This document shows, piece after piece, positions 53,110 to 62,331 of a stretch of 64,000 nucleotides of DNA. The stretch is from positions 1 through 64,000 of the forward strand of contig NZ_JMGA01000002.1 of NCBI RefSeq assembly GCF_000765145.1, written 5' to 3'. Source of the stretch: Desulfosporosinus sp. HMP52. Its GTDB lineage: Bacteria > Bacillota > Desulfitobacteriia > Desulfitobacteriales > Desulfitobacteriaceae. The position numbers were made by a program, and so were the translations under genes. A model generated the notes under the pieces. It saw only the letters and a program-made list of their open reading frames with translations. It was not told the DNA's origin and ran no database searches. Numbering within the stretch: position 1 is the stretch's first letter; every line of letters starts with the position of its first letter.

Positions 53110-53919
53110 ATGAAAAAGTTTAGTATGGTTTTGACGAGTCTATTATTAGTTGCCGGCCTTGTAACAGGATGTGGATCAACTCCAGCGGCTCCTGAGAAAA
53201 GCAGTGGCGGACTGCCGGCAGATGTGCAGGCCATTAAAGACAGGGGCGTTCTTAAAGTAGGGGTAAAAGTTGATGTTCCTAAATTTGGTTATAAGGATCC
53301 TAAGTCTGACGTAGTTGACGGTTATGAGATTGACTTAGCTAAAGCTATCTCTAAAAAAATATTGGGAACTGAGAAAATCGAAACTACTGCAGTAACAGCA
53401 AAGACACGTGGACCATTAGTAGACAGTGGAGATGTGGATCTCGTTATTGCCACATTTACAGTTACCGAAGAGCGCAAAAAGAGTTATAACTTCTCTGATT
53501 CATATTTTACAGATGGTGTAAAATTGATGGTCAAAAAGGATTCCGGTATTAAAGGCCTCAAGGATTTAAATGGCAAAAAGATTGGTGTAGCCCAAAGTGC
53601 TACCAGTAAGAAAGCCATTCAAGAGGCTGCAGATAAACTTGGAGCAAAAATTACCTTCTTAGAGTTTAGCACTTATCCGGAAATTAAGACTGCCTTGGAT
53701 TCCGGCCGGGTTGATTGTTTCTCGGTAGATGGCTCTATCTTGTTTGGATATTTAGATGACTCAACGGTTATCTTAGACGATAGTTTTAGTCCTCAAGACT
53801 ATGGCGTTGCTTCCAAGAAAGGAAATGACGGCCTAGCAAAAACAGTTAATGATACCATTGCTGAGTTGAAAGCATCCGGTGAACTCGATAAAATGATTCA
53901 AAAGTGGGGGCTTAAATAG
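53110..53919 (+). CDS. amino-acid ABC transporter substrate-binding lipoprotein
   Basis: 269 aa. Signal peptide with lipobox VTGCG, then a family 3 solute-binding fold (DRGVLKVGVKVDVP, GYEIDLAKAIS, IATFTVTEERKKSYNFSDSY, KKIGVAQSATSKKAI). The ligand-binding Arg/Asp set is typical for acidic or polar amino acids such as glutamate/glutamine or cystine. Its stop touches the permease start. Confidence 0.92.
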   Translation: MKKFSMVLTSLLLVAGLVTGCGSTPAAPEKSSGGLPADVQAIKDRGVLKVGVKVDVPKFGYKDPKSDVVDGYEIDLAKAISKKILGTEKIETTAVTAKTRGPLVDSGDVDLVIATFTVTEERKKSYNFSDSYFTDGVKLMVKKDSGIKGLKDLNGKKIGVAQSATSKKAIQEAADKLGAKITFLEFSTYPEIKTALDSGRVDCFSVDGSILFGYLDDSTVILDDSFSPQDYGVASKKGNDGLAKTVNDTIAELKASGELDKMIQKWGLK

Positions 53920-54590
53920 TGGTTGGTCCTTTTGCTTGGTTTAAATGGGAAGCACTTTTCCGTGATTGGACGGTACTTGCTGAGGGGTTTAAAACTACAA
54001 TCATGGTTGCCATCCTTTCCCTTGCATTAGCATTGATACTAGGGATAGTGTTTGGGGTGTTAGGTACTTCTCAGTGGACACTAGCAAAGCTAGTAAGTCG
54101 CGTCTATGTGGAATTTATTCAAAACACGCCTCTGGTTATCCAGGTTTTCTTCCTTTATCATGGGCTGCCGCATATGGGCGTTATGCTGCCGGTGTTTACT
54201 GTGGGGGTTCTAGGTGTCGGGGTTTATCATGGGGCCTATATCGCCGAAGTGGTCAGGGCTGGAATCAACTCGATTCACAAGGGGCAGATGGAAGCTGCCT
54301 TATCTCAGGGATTTAGTTTTTGGGGAGCAATGCGGCATGTTATCTTGCCGCAAGCTTCTCGAGTAGTTTTACCACCCCTTACTAATCAAGCGGTTAACTT
54401 GATCAAAAACACATCGGTAATGGCTATGGTAGCCGGTGGAGATCTGATGTATCGTGCCGACTCATGGTCAAGTGATAATCTATATTACGGGCCTGCCTAT
54501 GTTGCAGTTGGGCTGCTCTATCTCCTTCTTTGTTTACCTTTAGCAACGCTAACACGCCGCTTCGAAGGTAAAACGGGGGTATCTGCATGA
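53919..54590 (+). CDS. amino-acid ABC transporter permease 1
   Basis: 223 aa, GTG start. A HisM/GlnP-type permease: [30 protein letters not shown] and the EAA loop [24 protein letters not shown]. Starts at the last base of the binding-protein stop and overlaps permease 2 by 4 bp. Confidence 0.92.
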   Translation: MVGPFAWFKWEALFRDWTVLAEGFKTTIMVAILSLALALILGIVFGVLGTSQWTLAKLVSRVYVEFIQNTPLVIQVFFLYHGLPHMGVMLPVFTVGVLGVGVYHGAYIAEVVRAGINSIHKGQMEAALSQGFSFWGAMRHVILPQASRVVLPPLTNQAVNLIKNTSVMAMVAGGDLMYRADSWSSDNLYYGPAYVAVGLLYLLLCLPLATLTRRFEGKTGVSA

Positions 54591-55237
54591 TTCAAGAAGT
54601 ATTTAAACCTGAACTAATTCGCTTTCTTGGTCAGGGACTTATGACGACCTTGTATATTGCTGTCATGGCAATACTGATCAGTTTTGTCTTTGGAACCCTA
54701 CTGGGAATTGCTCGTTATTCTAAACAGCCTATTCTGGGCAGAATTGCTGCGTTGTATATTGAATGTGTTCGAAACATTCCTATGCTGCTATTTATTTTAG
54801 TTTTTCGTTTTATGACTACGATGAAACCGATTAATTCGGGAATTGTGGCAATTGCAGTCTTCACATCAGCGATCATTGCAGAAATAGTTCGAGGGGGGTT
54901 AACCTCCATTGACAAAGGGCAGTGGGAAGCTGCCAAGTCCCAGGGGTTTTCTTATCGCCAAACCTTGATGCATATTATACTACCGCAAGCCATGCACAAG
55001 ATGATACCGCCTTTAGTATCTCAGTTTATAACTGTTATTAAGGATACATCTTTCGTATGGGTTGTAGGTGTAGAAGACCTTACTGGCAAGGGCATGATCA
55101 TTTTGGGCCAATATGGAACAACAGGTCAAGTCTTCACAGTATTTGGAATGATTGCCTCAACGTACTTCGTTTTGAATTATTCACTTTCAATTTTAGCTCG
55201 TCGGCAACAATTAAAAATGATTCATCAAAGCTATTAA
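54587..55237 (+). CDS. amino-acid ABC transporter permease 2
   Basis: 216 aa, same family: [34 protein letters not shown] and the EAA loop [20 protein letters not shown]. Two non-identical permeases per operon is the usual form for glutamate/aspartate-type importers (GltJ/GltK-like). Confidence 0.92.
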   Translation: MIQEVFKPELIRFLGQGLMTTLYIAVMAILISFVFGTLLGIARYSKQPILGRIAALYIECVRNIPMLLFILVFRFMTTMKPINSGIVAIAVFTSAIIAEIVRGGLTSIDKGQWEAAKSQGFSYRQTLMHIILPQAMHKMIPPLVSQFITVIKDTSFVWVVGVEDLTGKGMIILGQYGTTGQVFTVFGMIASTYFVLNYSLSILARRQQLKMIHQSY

Positions 55238-55248
55238 CTTATAATTAG

Positions 55249-55278
55249 TCGCGACCCTATTAATGGGGTCGCCTTTTT
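55249..55278 (+). terminator. terminator of the amino-acid importer operon
   Basis: GCGACCCTA / TGGGGTCGC stem with loop TTAA, followed by CTTTTTATT. Confidence 0.85.
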
Positions 55279-55350
55279 ATTACCCTTAAGAGAGTTAGTG
55301 AGCGCCTTATTGCAAAATATTTTATGTGCTTAATATAGCGGTTGAATGCT

Positions 55351-55380
55351 CAAAAAGGCCCTTTAATAAGAAGGGCCAGC
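55351..55380 (-). terminator. terminator of the downstream minus-strand gene
   Basis: GGCCCTT / AAGGGCC stem (loop TAATAAG) followed by TTTTT on the minus strand, ~70 bp past the stop at 55447. Confidence 0.7.
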
Positions 55381-55446
55381 AAGCTGAAACAAGATTGTAG
55401 TATTGTAGTTGTTTAAGGGATAAACAACTTAATGTCAAGTTGATAT

Positions 55447-55920
55447 TTAGTTGTCTATCCTTATTTTGTGCAATTTAAAGAGTGGTAGAAGAAAGGTCAT
55501 TGAAGTATGTGTTAAGATAGCAAGTGGAAGAGTATATAGAGTTTTCCAGTTTTTATTTTCCCACATACCCATTGCACTTTGCAGAGATTGAACCATTGTA
55601 GTTCCTAAAGAAAACAATAGTATATAACCAGTTTTCCAAGTGAGGTTTTTTCTGTAAGGGAAATAATTACCGAAAATCGCAGCAGGAGGAAGCCAAGAGA
55701 CACAAGCCAGAATAGGGATTCCATTTAATAGAATGTCACCAGGTAATCTCCATAGTCTATAAGTTTTAACCGTAAACCAGTTTAAAAAGATTGCAGGGAC
55801 AAAACCTAACGAAAATCCAAAGGTTGTTGCTTTTACTAATCTTTTGGGATGAATCAACAGGAACATAAATATATAGCAAGCAGTAGTAAACACAACCCAT
55901 CTTTTAGTTTGTTTTCTCAT
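55447..55920 (-). CDS. hypothetical multi-pass membrane protein
   Basis: 157 aa, ATG at 55920 after TAGGAGG. Four to five hydrophobic segments with aromatic-rich loops (FFLNWF-like, TVKTYRLWRLPGDILLNGIP, MGMWENKNWK) and a basic C-terminus KLHKIRIDN. It resembles CBO0543-type clostridial membrane proteins, but the assignment is weak. Transcribed alone, convergent with the importer operon. Confidence 0.6.
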   Translation of the reverse strand: MRKQTKRWVVFTTACYIFMFLLIHPKRLVKATTFGFSLGFVPAIFLNWFTVKTYRLWRLPGDILLNGIPILACVSWLPPAAIFGNYFPYRKNLTWKTGYILLFSLGTTMVQSLQSAMGMWENKNWKTLYTLPLAILTHTSMTFLLPLFKLHKIRIDN

Positions 55921-56161
55921 AAATTTATCCTCCTAGAGTTAAACGTTTATTTTGATTGATATTGATTAGTGTTTGTTGCATGTATTTTTTTATACTTCAA
56001 AGGGTTCTTATATATTAGCAAATCTCCGTTTGGCAAATATGATTACATAATTAAATTAGATCCGCAAATACTATATTAGGCCTTAGCTAGATCGATATTA
56101 AAAAGGTTTGAAGAGGCATCGGAAAAAGAAACACGTTCTTTTAAATAAGGAGATTAAATAA

Positions 56162-56746
56162 ATGGATATGATGATAAAAGACCTCGTTGAAGAAAAGAAA
56201 TCTGCTATCTTGCAGAAGTGGTTTGATGCAATCATGGCGACATATCCTACAGATACCTCGGGCTTTTTGAAGGATCAGAAAGATAGGTTTAGAAATCCGG
56301 TTGGGCATACGTTTACTGAGGGAATGGACAAAATCCTAGAAGCATTAATTGCCGGAGAGGGATTCGAGGAGGAGCTGCCCTTCATTGATGATATAATAAG
56401 AGTTAGGGCGATCCAAGATTTCACCCCAGCGAAAGCATTGAGCTTTGTTTTTTCTCTTAAAGGAGTGGTTCGTAAAGAACTAGAACAGGATATTAAAAAA
56501 CATCAAATATATGGTGAGCTCATGAAGTTTGAATCAGAAATTGATGAGCTTGCTCTTAATGCTTTCAATATCTATGTAAAATGCAGAGAACAGCTTTACG
56601 AACTTAGGACAGATGAACTAAAAAGGATGACATTTACTCTGCTTAAGAAGGCAAATTTAATGTCTGAGCTCCCAATGGAAGAATTCGGACATAGAGATAG
56701 TCCCCCTATCAACCCAAATAATGGTTCCGAGAAGACAAAAGAGTAA
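56162..56746 (+). CDS. RsbRD N-terminal-domain protein
   Basis: 194 aa. Residues ~5-160 match the RsbRD_N (RsbT co-antagonist N-terminal) domain: LVEEKKSAILQKWFDAIMATYP, FLKDQKDRFRNPVGHTF and DDIIRVRAIQDFTPAKALSFVFSLK. There is no STAS domain; the C-terminus is short and polar. Proteins of this type occur beside dsrMKJOP in sulfate/sulfite reducers. Here it precedes a Crp/Fnr regulator with a terminator between. Signal unknown. Confidence 0.85.
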   Translation: MDMMIKDLVEEKKSAILQKWFDAIMATYPTDTSGFLKDQKDRFRNPVGHTFTEGMDKILEALIAGEGFEEELPFIDDIIRVRAIQDFTPAKALSFVFSLKGVVRKELEQDIKKHQIYGELMKFESEIDELALNAFNIYVKCREQLYELRTDELKRMTFTLLKKANLMSELPMEEFGHRDSPPINPNNGSEKTKE

Positions 56747-56809
56747 TAGCCACAAATAAGAAAGAACTTTATTTGCTGGCGGTCAAAAATGATATAATGG
56801 GTAAGAGAT

Positions 56810-56838
56810 TTAAAGTCGGTAATATACCGGCTTTTTCC
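56810..56838 (+). terminator. terminator after the RsbRD gene
   Basis: AAGTCGGTA / TACCGGCTT stem (one G-U) followed by TTTTCC. Confidence 0.6.
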
Positions 56839-56867
56839 ATATTAATTGTTTATGTAAGAGGGGGAAG

Positions 56868-57524
56868 ATGATGTTTGAGATAGCCGAAGAAGAACTGAAG
56901 TATTTAAATCAAATAGCTTCAGAAATCAAATATCCCAAAGGGCAGATAATTTTTTCCACCAGCCAAAAAGCCAACGAAGTTTATTATATTAAATCTGGTT
57001 TAGTAAAAATATATCGCACCACCTCAGACGGCCGTCAGGTGTCTGTGGCACTTCGTTATCCCGGGGACTTCATTGGTCTGGCTGAAGTACTTAGCAATAT
57101 CAATGAGAGAGAATATAGTGCCGAAGCTATGGACAATGTCTCTATTCTGATTATATGGAAAGATGGTTTTAAAAAGATGATGGCCGAGATGCCAATATTT
57201 TCTGAGAAAATAGTCAGATTGATGAGTGATAGGTTGAGGGAAGCTCAAAATACTATTTATGATTTTATCATGAACCCCATCCAAGGGAGGCTGGCGATCT
57301 TTTTGTTAGCTATGGCTGAACGTTCTGGGGATAAAGGGGCAGATGGTATCATTCATGTGCGCTTGCGGGTTACTCAAGAAGAACTGGCCTGTGTGATAGG
57401 TTCAGCACGACAAACAATTTCCTCCCTGCTCAACTTGTTTAAGGAAGATGGAAGCATCCAATATGAAGGTAGAGAGATAGTTGGTGTAAATACCAACAAG
57501 CTAAAAACCTGGATTCAAGAATAG
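56868..57524 (+). CDS. Crp/Fnr-family transcriptional regulator
   Basis: 218 aa, start ATGATG after GAGGGGGAAG. A cyclic-nucleotide-binding-type beta roll (YPKGQIIFSTSQKANEVYYI, RYPGDFIGLAEVL) is followed by the dimer helix and an HTH (RVTQEELACVIGSARQTISS). No Cys set for an Fe-S cluster is visible at the N-terminus, so it is not a classical Fnr; effector unknown. It is placed ~240 bp before the DASS-AprA-like unit, whose leader holds a candidate palindromic site. Confidence 0.88.
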   Translation: MMFEIAEEELKYLNQIASEIKYPKGQIIFSTSQKANEVYYIKSGLVKIYRTTSDGRQVSVALRYPGDFIGLAEVLSNINEREYSAEAMDNVSILIIWKDGFKKMMAEMPIFSEKIVRLMSDRLREAQNTIYDFIMNPIQGRLAIFLLAMAERSGDKGADGIIHVRLRVTQEELACVIGSARQTISSLLNLFKEDGSIQYEGREIVGVNTNKLKTWIQE

Positions 57525-57553
57525 TAAAATAGCTCATTAGAAAGAATGTAATC

Positions 57554-57602
57554 CAGCCGACAAAATAAAGGTCACTCGAACGACCTTTATTTTGTCGGCT
57601 GT
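57554..57602 (+). terminator. very strong terminator between the regulator and the DASS unit
   Basis: A perfect 19-bp inverted repeat: AGCCGACAAAATAAAGGTC and its reverse complement around ACTCGAAC. Confidence 0.85.
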
Positions 57603-57645
57603 ATTTCTCTGTCGTTAAAATGACATAAAAATGTCTTCAGTCTGG

Positions 57646-57673
57646 TTTTAACAATCAATTTGTGTTGTTAAAA
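57646..57673. promoter_or_regulatory. candidate operator upstream of the DASS unit
   Basis: TTTTAACAA (57646-57654) is perfectly inverted as TTGTTAAAA (57665-57673) with a 10-bp spacer. Symmetry and position (93 bp before the start) fit a dimeric regulator such as the adjacent Crp/Fnr protein; the pairing is inferred. Confidence 0.4.
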
Positions 57674-57765
57674 TCTTCACATACAAAAGAGTAGGACGGA
57701 GGGGTGACTTAACCTGTTCAAAGAGCGATTGTCTATTTAACTATATGAAGAAATGGGGGGTACCA

Positions 57766-59259
57766 ATGTCGGATCATGTTTTACAGCCCAAAACACAGAA
57801 TTCAGGTACTAAGGTGATTTCGAATAAAACGGGCAAAAGTAAGAATGCCTTACTGGGTTTTATTATTTCTTGGTTAGTGTTTGCCGCAATTCTACTATTC
57901 ATTCCTACTTCTGAGAGTCTTACAGTAGGGGGCCGGGCAGCCTTGGCTGTGATGGGCTGGGCCACAATCATCTGGTTGAGTGATGGATTGCCCTTAGCAG
58001 TTTCAGGACTGATGATTCCGGTCTTATTATCGTTAACTGGTGCAGCTAAGAAACTCCCAGATGCCTTTAGTGGCTTTACCAGTAATGTTACGTTCCTGAT
58101 TCTTGGTTGTTTTATTTTAGCTGCTGTTATGCAGACCACTGGCTTAGACAAGAGGATTGCCCTCAGTATAGTTTCAAGGGTTAAACCTACGGTTGGGAGT
58201 GTTCTAAAAGGTATAATTGGAGCTCATTTAGTTACTGCAGTACTGGTTCCGGCCACGAATGCCAGAGGAGCACTCTTCCTGCCGATTATTCAAGGTTTAA
58301 ACAGCTTGTTTGAAAAAACTGGCGAAGGGGCCAGAGCAAGAAAGGTATTTACGATGGTGGGTATCGGCTTCGCTTCATTGGCAAGCGGTACTATTCTCAT
58401 GCATAGCCATATGTCCAATGTTATTGTAGCTCAAACTATCAATCAGGCAATGGAAAAAGACGTGATCAATTGGGGAACCTGGGGTTGGATGAATTGGCCC
58501 TTACTTGGCATTTTGGTAATCATGTATTACTGGGTCAATTGGATTATGAAAACTAAAAATATTGAAGTCCCCGGGGGTATCACAGAAATCAGTCGTCAAA
58601 AAGAAGCCATGGGTAAAATGACTAGTACAGAGTGGATTGTTTTGGTCACCTTTGGAATTGCAATCTCTTTATGGGCAACTGAACAAATACACGGTTACCA
58701 AATGGCCTTGGTTGCTCTGATAGCCGTGATGGTACTATTCATTCCGGGGCTTACTGACTTTTCCTGGAAAAAGGTGCAATCTAACACGATCTTTGGTACT
58801 TGGTTGTTGCTCTGCGGTTCCCTGTCCTTGGTATCCGCTTTTGAAAAAACAGGTGTAGACAAATGGATTGCTTCTCACTTGGTTGGTTTAGCACCAGCTT
58901 GGGGTTGGATTGGGGTTAGCATCTTTATCTGTGTAGTAGTACAAATCAGCCGCTTGGGTATTGTAAGCAATGTTGCAGCTGTAACTCTGCTGGCGCCCAT
59001 TGTTGCAGCTATGGCTCCTATGCTTGAGCTGAACACGGTAGCCTTTACTATGATGGTATTGAATGTAGATAGTTACGCGTTTGTATTGCCTATATCGGTA
59101 ACTGCCTGTCTCATCGCCTATGGAACTGAGGAATTTACCTTTGGTGAATTCGTTAAAGTTGGTGCACCCTTAACATTAATGGTAATTCTCTATATGGTCT
59201 TTATCATGGTGCCCTGGTATGCCTTCACTGGTTACCCTATCTGGGTGCCCACTCCATAA
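57766..59259 (+). CDS. DASS/SLC13-family anion (dicarboxylate/sulfate-type) transporter
   Basis: 497 aa, ATG at 57766 after GGGGGG (an ATG 21 bp earlier lacks a site). About 11-12 helices with the DASS pattern: IIWLSDGLPLAVSGLMIPVL, VTAVLVPATNARGALFLPII (SNT-like loop) and LGIVSNVAAVTLLAPIVAAM near the C-terminal binding site. Imports di/tricarboxylates or sulfur oxyanions with Na+. Precedes an AprA-like flavoprotein by 18 bp, so it likely imports that enzyme's substrate. Confidence 0.87.
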   Translation: MSDHVLQPKTQNSGTKVISNKTGKSKNALLGFIISWLVFAAILLFIPTSESLTVGGRAALAVMGWATIIWLSDGLPLAVSGLMIPVLLSLTGAAKKLPDAFSGFTSNVTFLILGCFILAAVMQTTGLDKRIALSIVSRVKPTVGSVLKGIIGAHLVTAVLVPATNARGALFLPIIQGLNSLFEKTGEGARARKVFTMVGIGFASLASGTILMHSHMSNVIVAQTINQAMEKDVINWGTWGWMNWPLLGILVIMYYWVNWIMKTKNIEVPGGITEISRQKEAMGKMTSTEWIVLVTFGIAISLWATEQIHGYQMALVALIAVMVLFIPGLTDFSWKKVQSNTIFGTWLLLCGSLSLVSAFEKTGVDKWIASHLVGLAPAWGWIGVSIFICVVVQISRLGIVSNVAAVTLLAPIVAAMAPMLELNTVAFTMMVLNVDSYAFVLPISVTACLIAYGTEEFTFGEFVKVGAPLTLMVILYMVFIMVPWYAFTGYPIWVPTP

Positions 59260-59277
59260 CTTTTAAAGGAGGAAAAT

Positions 59278-61041
59278 ATGATGTCAAGAGCAAAAATGCC
59301 CAGTTCCCTAGAGAGAATTGAAGAGGTTCGCATTGATACCGATATTCTGATTATCGGAGCTGGAAATGCCGGTTGTTTCGCTGCTATCGAGGCTAAGCGC
59401 CTCAACCCTGATTTGCAAGTTACTTTAATGGAGAAAGCCCACATTGATCGCAGTGGTTGCCTAGCTGGTGGTATGGATGCGATTAATACCTACATTAAAA
59501 AGGACCGTACCATTGAAGATTTTGTGCGTTGGAGCCGTTCTCAGGCGGGCGGTCTGCTCCGGGAAGATTTGACGATTTCCATGGCAGAGGTTTTAAACAA
59601 GCCCATCGAAGAATGGGAAGAGTGGGGTATGCCCATTAAGTATGAAGCAGATGGGGATGAATACAAGACTAGAGGTAAATGGGATATCACGATCAGTGGT
59701 TCTGAGATGAAAGTTATTTTAGCCGAAAAAACCCGTGAAACGGGTTGCGAAATTATTAACAGAGTGGTAGCGACCAATTACCTAATGGAGGGCAATAAAG
59801 TAATCGGTGCTATTGGTTTTGGGGTAAGGGACGGTAAAGTGTATATCATACGAGCCAAGGCAACCATTATAGCAACAGGTGGTGCGGCAGGTTTGTATAA
59901 GCCGTATCAAAACGACGGCAACGACAGTCACCATCAGCTCTGGTATGCTCCCTTTAACGTAGGTACTGGTTTTGCCATTGGTATTCGTCAGGGTGCCGAA
60001 ATGACCACCTTTGAGATGCGCTGGTGCGCCACTCGTACTAAAGATTTTAATGGCCCTATCGATACTATCTCAGTGGGATATAAAACCCCTATGATTAATT
60101 GCAAGGGTGAGCAAATACTGAAAACCCGGTATGCCCATCTGGGCGGGGATGCAGCTCCCCGTTATATTCGGGCTAACCTGCCGATGGATGAGTGGCGCGA
60201 AGGTCGTGGTCCCTGCTATGTAGATACCACCCACATGACTCCAGAACAAATCCATGATATGAAATACGATTATCTAAACGAGCGTCCCAGTTATGTCTTA
60301 TTCCTGGCCAGCCGAGCTCAAGATTTAAATAAGGAACCCATCGAAATTTATGGGTCTGACCCCTATATTGTGGGTGGACACACAGCCAGCGGATACTGGG
60401 TCGATGTAAAAAGAGCGACAACTTTGCCCGGATTGTATGCCTGTGGTGATGTGGCAGGTGGAACACCCAACAAATTTGTGGGTGGCTGTGCTGCTGAGGG
60501 AATCTTATCCGCCCGAGCTGCCGTTGAATATGTATCCGGTATCGAACAGGGGATCATGAACGAGGAACAAATTCTTATAGAGAAGGAGAGAATTTTTGCT
60601 CCCGGTTTTCGGCATATTTCCGTGGGGGATGGAGTTAAGCCTCGAGAAATGGAAGAGAGACTACAGCGCCTGATGGATGAATATGCTGGAGGCGTGCATC
60701 AGTTTTTTAGAATGAATAAGGAAGGTTTGGAATATGCTCTGCGCAATCTCAAGATTTTGAAGGATCAGGTCAAATATCTGATTGCCTCTGATCTTCATGA
60801 GCTGATGGATGCTCATGAAGTTATTGACAGATTAGACGTAGCCCAGGTTTTGGTACACCACCTAATGTTCCGTGAAGAGACCAGATGGCCAGGTTGGCAG
60901 TCCCGAGCAGATTTTCCGGAAAAGAATGATCAAAAATATGATTGCTTTGTAAACTCTCGTTATAATCCTGAAACCAAAGAAGTGGAAATGTTTACTCGAC
61001 CCTATGAACAAATTATCTCGGGTGATCGTTTAAAAGCTTAA
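59278..61041 (+). CDS. AprA-like FAD-dependent reductase, adenylylsulfate/fumarate reductase superfamily
   Basis: 587 aa. FAD-binding ILIIGAGNAGCFAAIEAKRL at ~20; MEKAHIDRSGCLAGGMDAIN and LREDLTISMAEVLNKPIEEW resemble AprA; RTKDFNGP aligns with the AprA substrate Arg region; GGHTASGYWVDVKR offers a His at the second active-site position; TLPGLYACGDVAGG closes the FAD site. Shorter than AprA (~650 aa). Gene order is alpha before ferredoxin, the opposite of aprBA, and there is a transporter in front. So it could reduce or oxidise an imported organic or sulfur substrate rather than APS. ATG after AGGAGG. Confidence 0.82.
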   Translation: MMSRAKMPSSLERIEEVRIDTDILIIGAGNAGCFAAIEAKRLNPDLQVTLMEKAHIDRSGCLAGGMDAINTYIKKDRTIEDFVRWSRSQAGGLLREDLTISMAEVLNKPIEEWEEWGMPIKYEADGDEYKTRGKWDITISGSEMKVILAEKTRETGCEIINRVVATNYLMEGNKVIGAIGFGVRDGKVYIIRAKATIIATGGAAGLYKPYQNDGNDSHHQLWYAPFNVGTGFAIGIRQGAEMTTFEMRWCATRTKDFNGPIDTISVGYKTPMINCKGEQILKTRYAHLGGDAAPRYIRANLPMDEWREGRGPCYVDTTHMTPEQIHDMKYDYLNERPSYVLFLASRAQDLNKEPIEIYGSDPYIVGGHTASGYWVDVKRATTLPGLYACGDVAGGTPNKFVGGCAAEGILSARAAVEYVSGIEQGIMNEEQILIEKERIFAPGFRHISVGDGVKPREMEERLQRLMDEYAGGVHQFFRMNKEGLEYALRNLKILKDQVKYLIASDLHELMDAHEVIDRLDVAQVLVHHLMFREETRWPGWQSRADFPEKNDQKYDCFVNSRYNPETKEVEMFTRPYEQIISGDRLKA

Positions 61042-61058
61042 GATAGGAGGGTGAAAAG

Positions 61059-61364
61059 ATGCCGCCAGTAGTTTATCAAGACAAATGTCAAGGGTGCGGA
61101 AAATGTGAAGAGATCTGTCCGGGGGATTTAATGGAACTAAATGAGGAAAAGAAGGCCTTTTGTCGGGCAAAAAGGGATTGCTGGGACTGCATGGCCTGTA
61201 TAAAAGCCTGCCGATTCGAAGCACTTGAAACGCGGATCCCCTATCAATTAGGGTACTACCCAGCTAGGCTTATTCCTAAGGTTAGGGAAAAGGAAATTGA
61301 GTGGACTTGCATCAATATTAATGGAAAGGTCGATAAATTTTTGGTAAAAACCCACAATAAATAA
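61059..61364 (+). CDS. 2x[4Fe-4S] ferredoxin, AprB-like subunit
   Basis: 101 aa. Two cluster motifs: CQGCGKCEEICP and CWDCMACIKAC. A C-terminal part (YYPARLIPKVREKEIEWTCI) recalls the AprB tail but is shorter than that of AprB (~150 aa). ATG after ATAGGAGGG, 17 bp past the flavoprotein. Passes electrons to its FAD. Confidence 0.88.
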   Translation: MPPVVYQDKCQGCGKCEEICPGDLMELNEEKKAFCRAKRDCWDCMACIKACRFEALETRIPYQLGYYPARLIPKVREKEIEWTCININGKVDKFLVKTHNK

Positions 61365-61413
61365 CCCATAACAGAACGAGTCAAATATAACAAATATCGA
61401 GCATGACTTAATA

Positions 61414-61452
61414 GATCCTTGGAGGCCAAAAAATCGGCATTCCAAGGATTTT
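61414..61452 (+). terminator. terminator of the DASS/AprA-like unit
   Basis: ATCCTTGGA / TCCAAGGAT stem with GGCC/GGCA-type loop, followed by nine T. Confidence 0.85.
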
Positions 61453-61603
61453 TTTTTAAAATATTAATCGGGTTCCCTTATTCATGAGAAATTCACAACT
61501 TTTTCATGAGTAAATCGTATCAGAGAGTTAGACTAAGGACATAGAAGAACAGCAAAACAAACGGGAGCAACACAAATCAGAATTGATTGAGGAGGAATTT
61601 TCC

Positions 61604-62020
61604 ATGAAAAGAATCAGTACAAGAATTACAGCAATACTAGGAACAACAACCTTAGCTTTAGGGCTCTTAACTTTGCCGGCCTTAGCTGAAACAGCTAACC
61701 AATCGGAAATATCGTGGTTTGGAAAAATGCATGGATATATGCAGAGAACTTTTTCATCTGAACAACACCAAACGCTGATGAATTCCCCGGAAATGCAAAA
61801 TCTTCATAATTCAGAGGGCATGCAGAGTGCAATGCAAACTGGAGATATTGAGAAAATGCAAGAACTTATGAATTCAGATCCAACAGTTAGAGCTCATATG
61901 GGGGAGAATCTAGATAGAATGAATGAGATTATGAACAATTATGGAGGAAACATGATGAATAGCCAAAGGGCAATGGGAGGCTCTTATGGTTCGATGATGA
62001 ATGGGAGAGGAACTAATTAA
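61604..62020 (+). CDS. secreted Met/Asn-rich small protein
   Basis: 138 aa, ATG at 61604 after GAGGAGG. A classical signal peptide ending ALAETA. The mature part is Met-rich with many His/Gln (KMHGYMQRTF, MQNLHNSEGMQSAM, MNEIMNNYGGNMM), as seen in copper-binding exported proteins. First of three small genes; the following two encode SHOCT domains. No recognised family. Confidence 0.7.
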   Translation: MKRISTRITAILGTTTLALGLLTLPALAETANQSEISWFGKMHGYMQRTFSSEQHQTLMNSPEMQNLHNSEGMQSAMQTGDIEKMQELMNSDPTVRAHMGENLDRMNEIMNNYGGNMMNSQRAMGGSYGSMMNGRGTN

Positions 62021-62035
62021 AGGGGGTGAACTTAA

Positions 62036-62260
62036 ATGATGATGATCGGTTTCATTCTTTTAATAGTTATCTTGTATTGTTGGGGTAGTTCAGCGAATTC
62101 CGGAGGTTCAAGCTGCATTGACCATCAATTTGGTTCGAATACTTCGCTGGAAATCTTAAATGAAAGATATGCCCGGGGGGAAATCCAACGAGAGGATTAC
62201 CTTGAAAGGAAACAAGAGCTCTATATACAAAAACAGCCCATATCCATTAAAAAAGGATAA
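62036..62260 (+). CDS. small SHOCT-domain membrane protein 1
   Basis: 74 aa, ATGATGATG start after AAAGGGGGTG. One N-terminal helix, a Ser/Gly linker with a Cys, and a C-terminal SHOCT motif (LEILNERYARGEIQREDYLE). SHOCT domains are thought to support oligomerisation. In the same direction as and 15 bp after the Met-rich gene. Confidence 0.78.
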   Translation: MMMIGFILLIVILYCWGSSANSGGSSCIDHQFGSNTSLEILNERYARGEIQREDYLERKQELYIQKQPISIKKG

Positions 62261-62331
62261 ATAATGTTTGTATTTATGCTCAAAGGGAATATTTAAACTA
62301 GTTTTTAAAATAGTCTAAAGGAGGAATTAAT

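Noticed and set aside
59278-61364. Calling these genes the dissimilatory aprA and aprB
   Set aside because: Shorter subunits, reversed order and a linked transporter argue against the core APS reductase; left as AprA-like and AprB-like.
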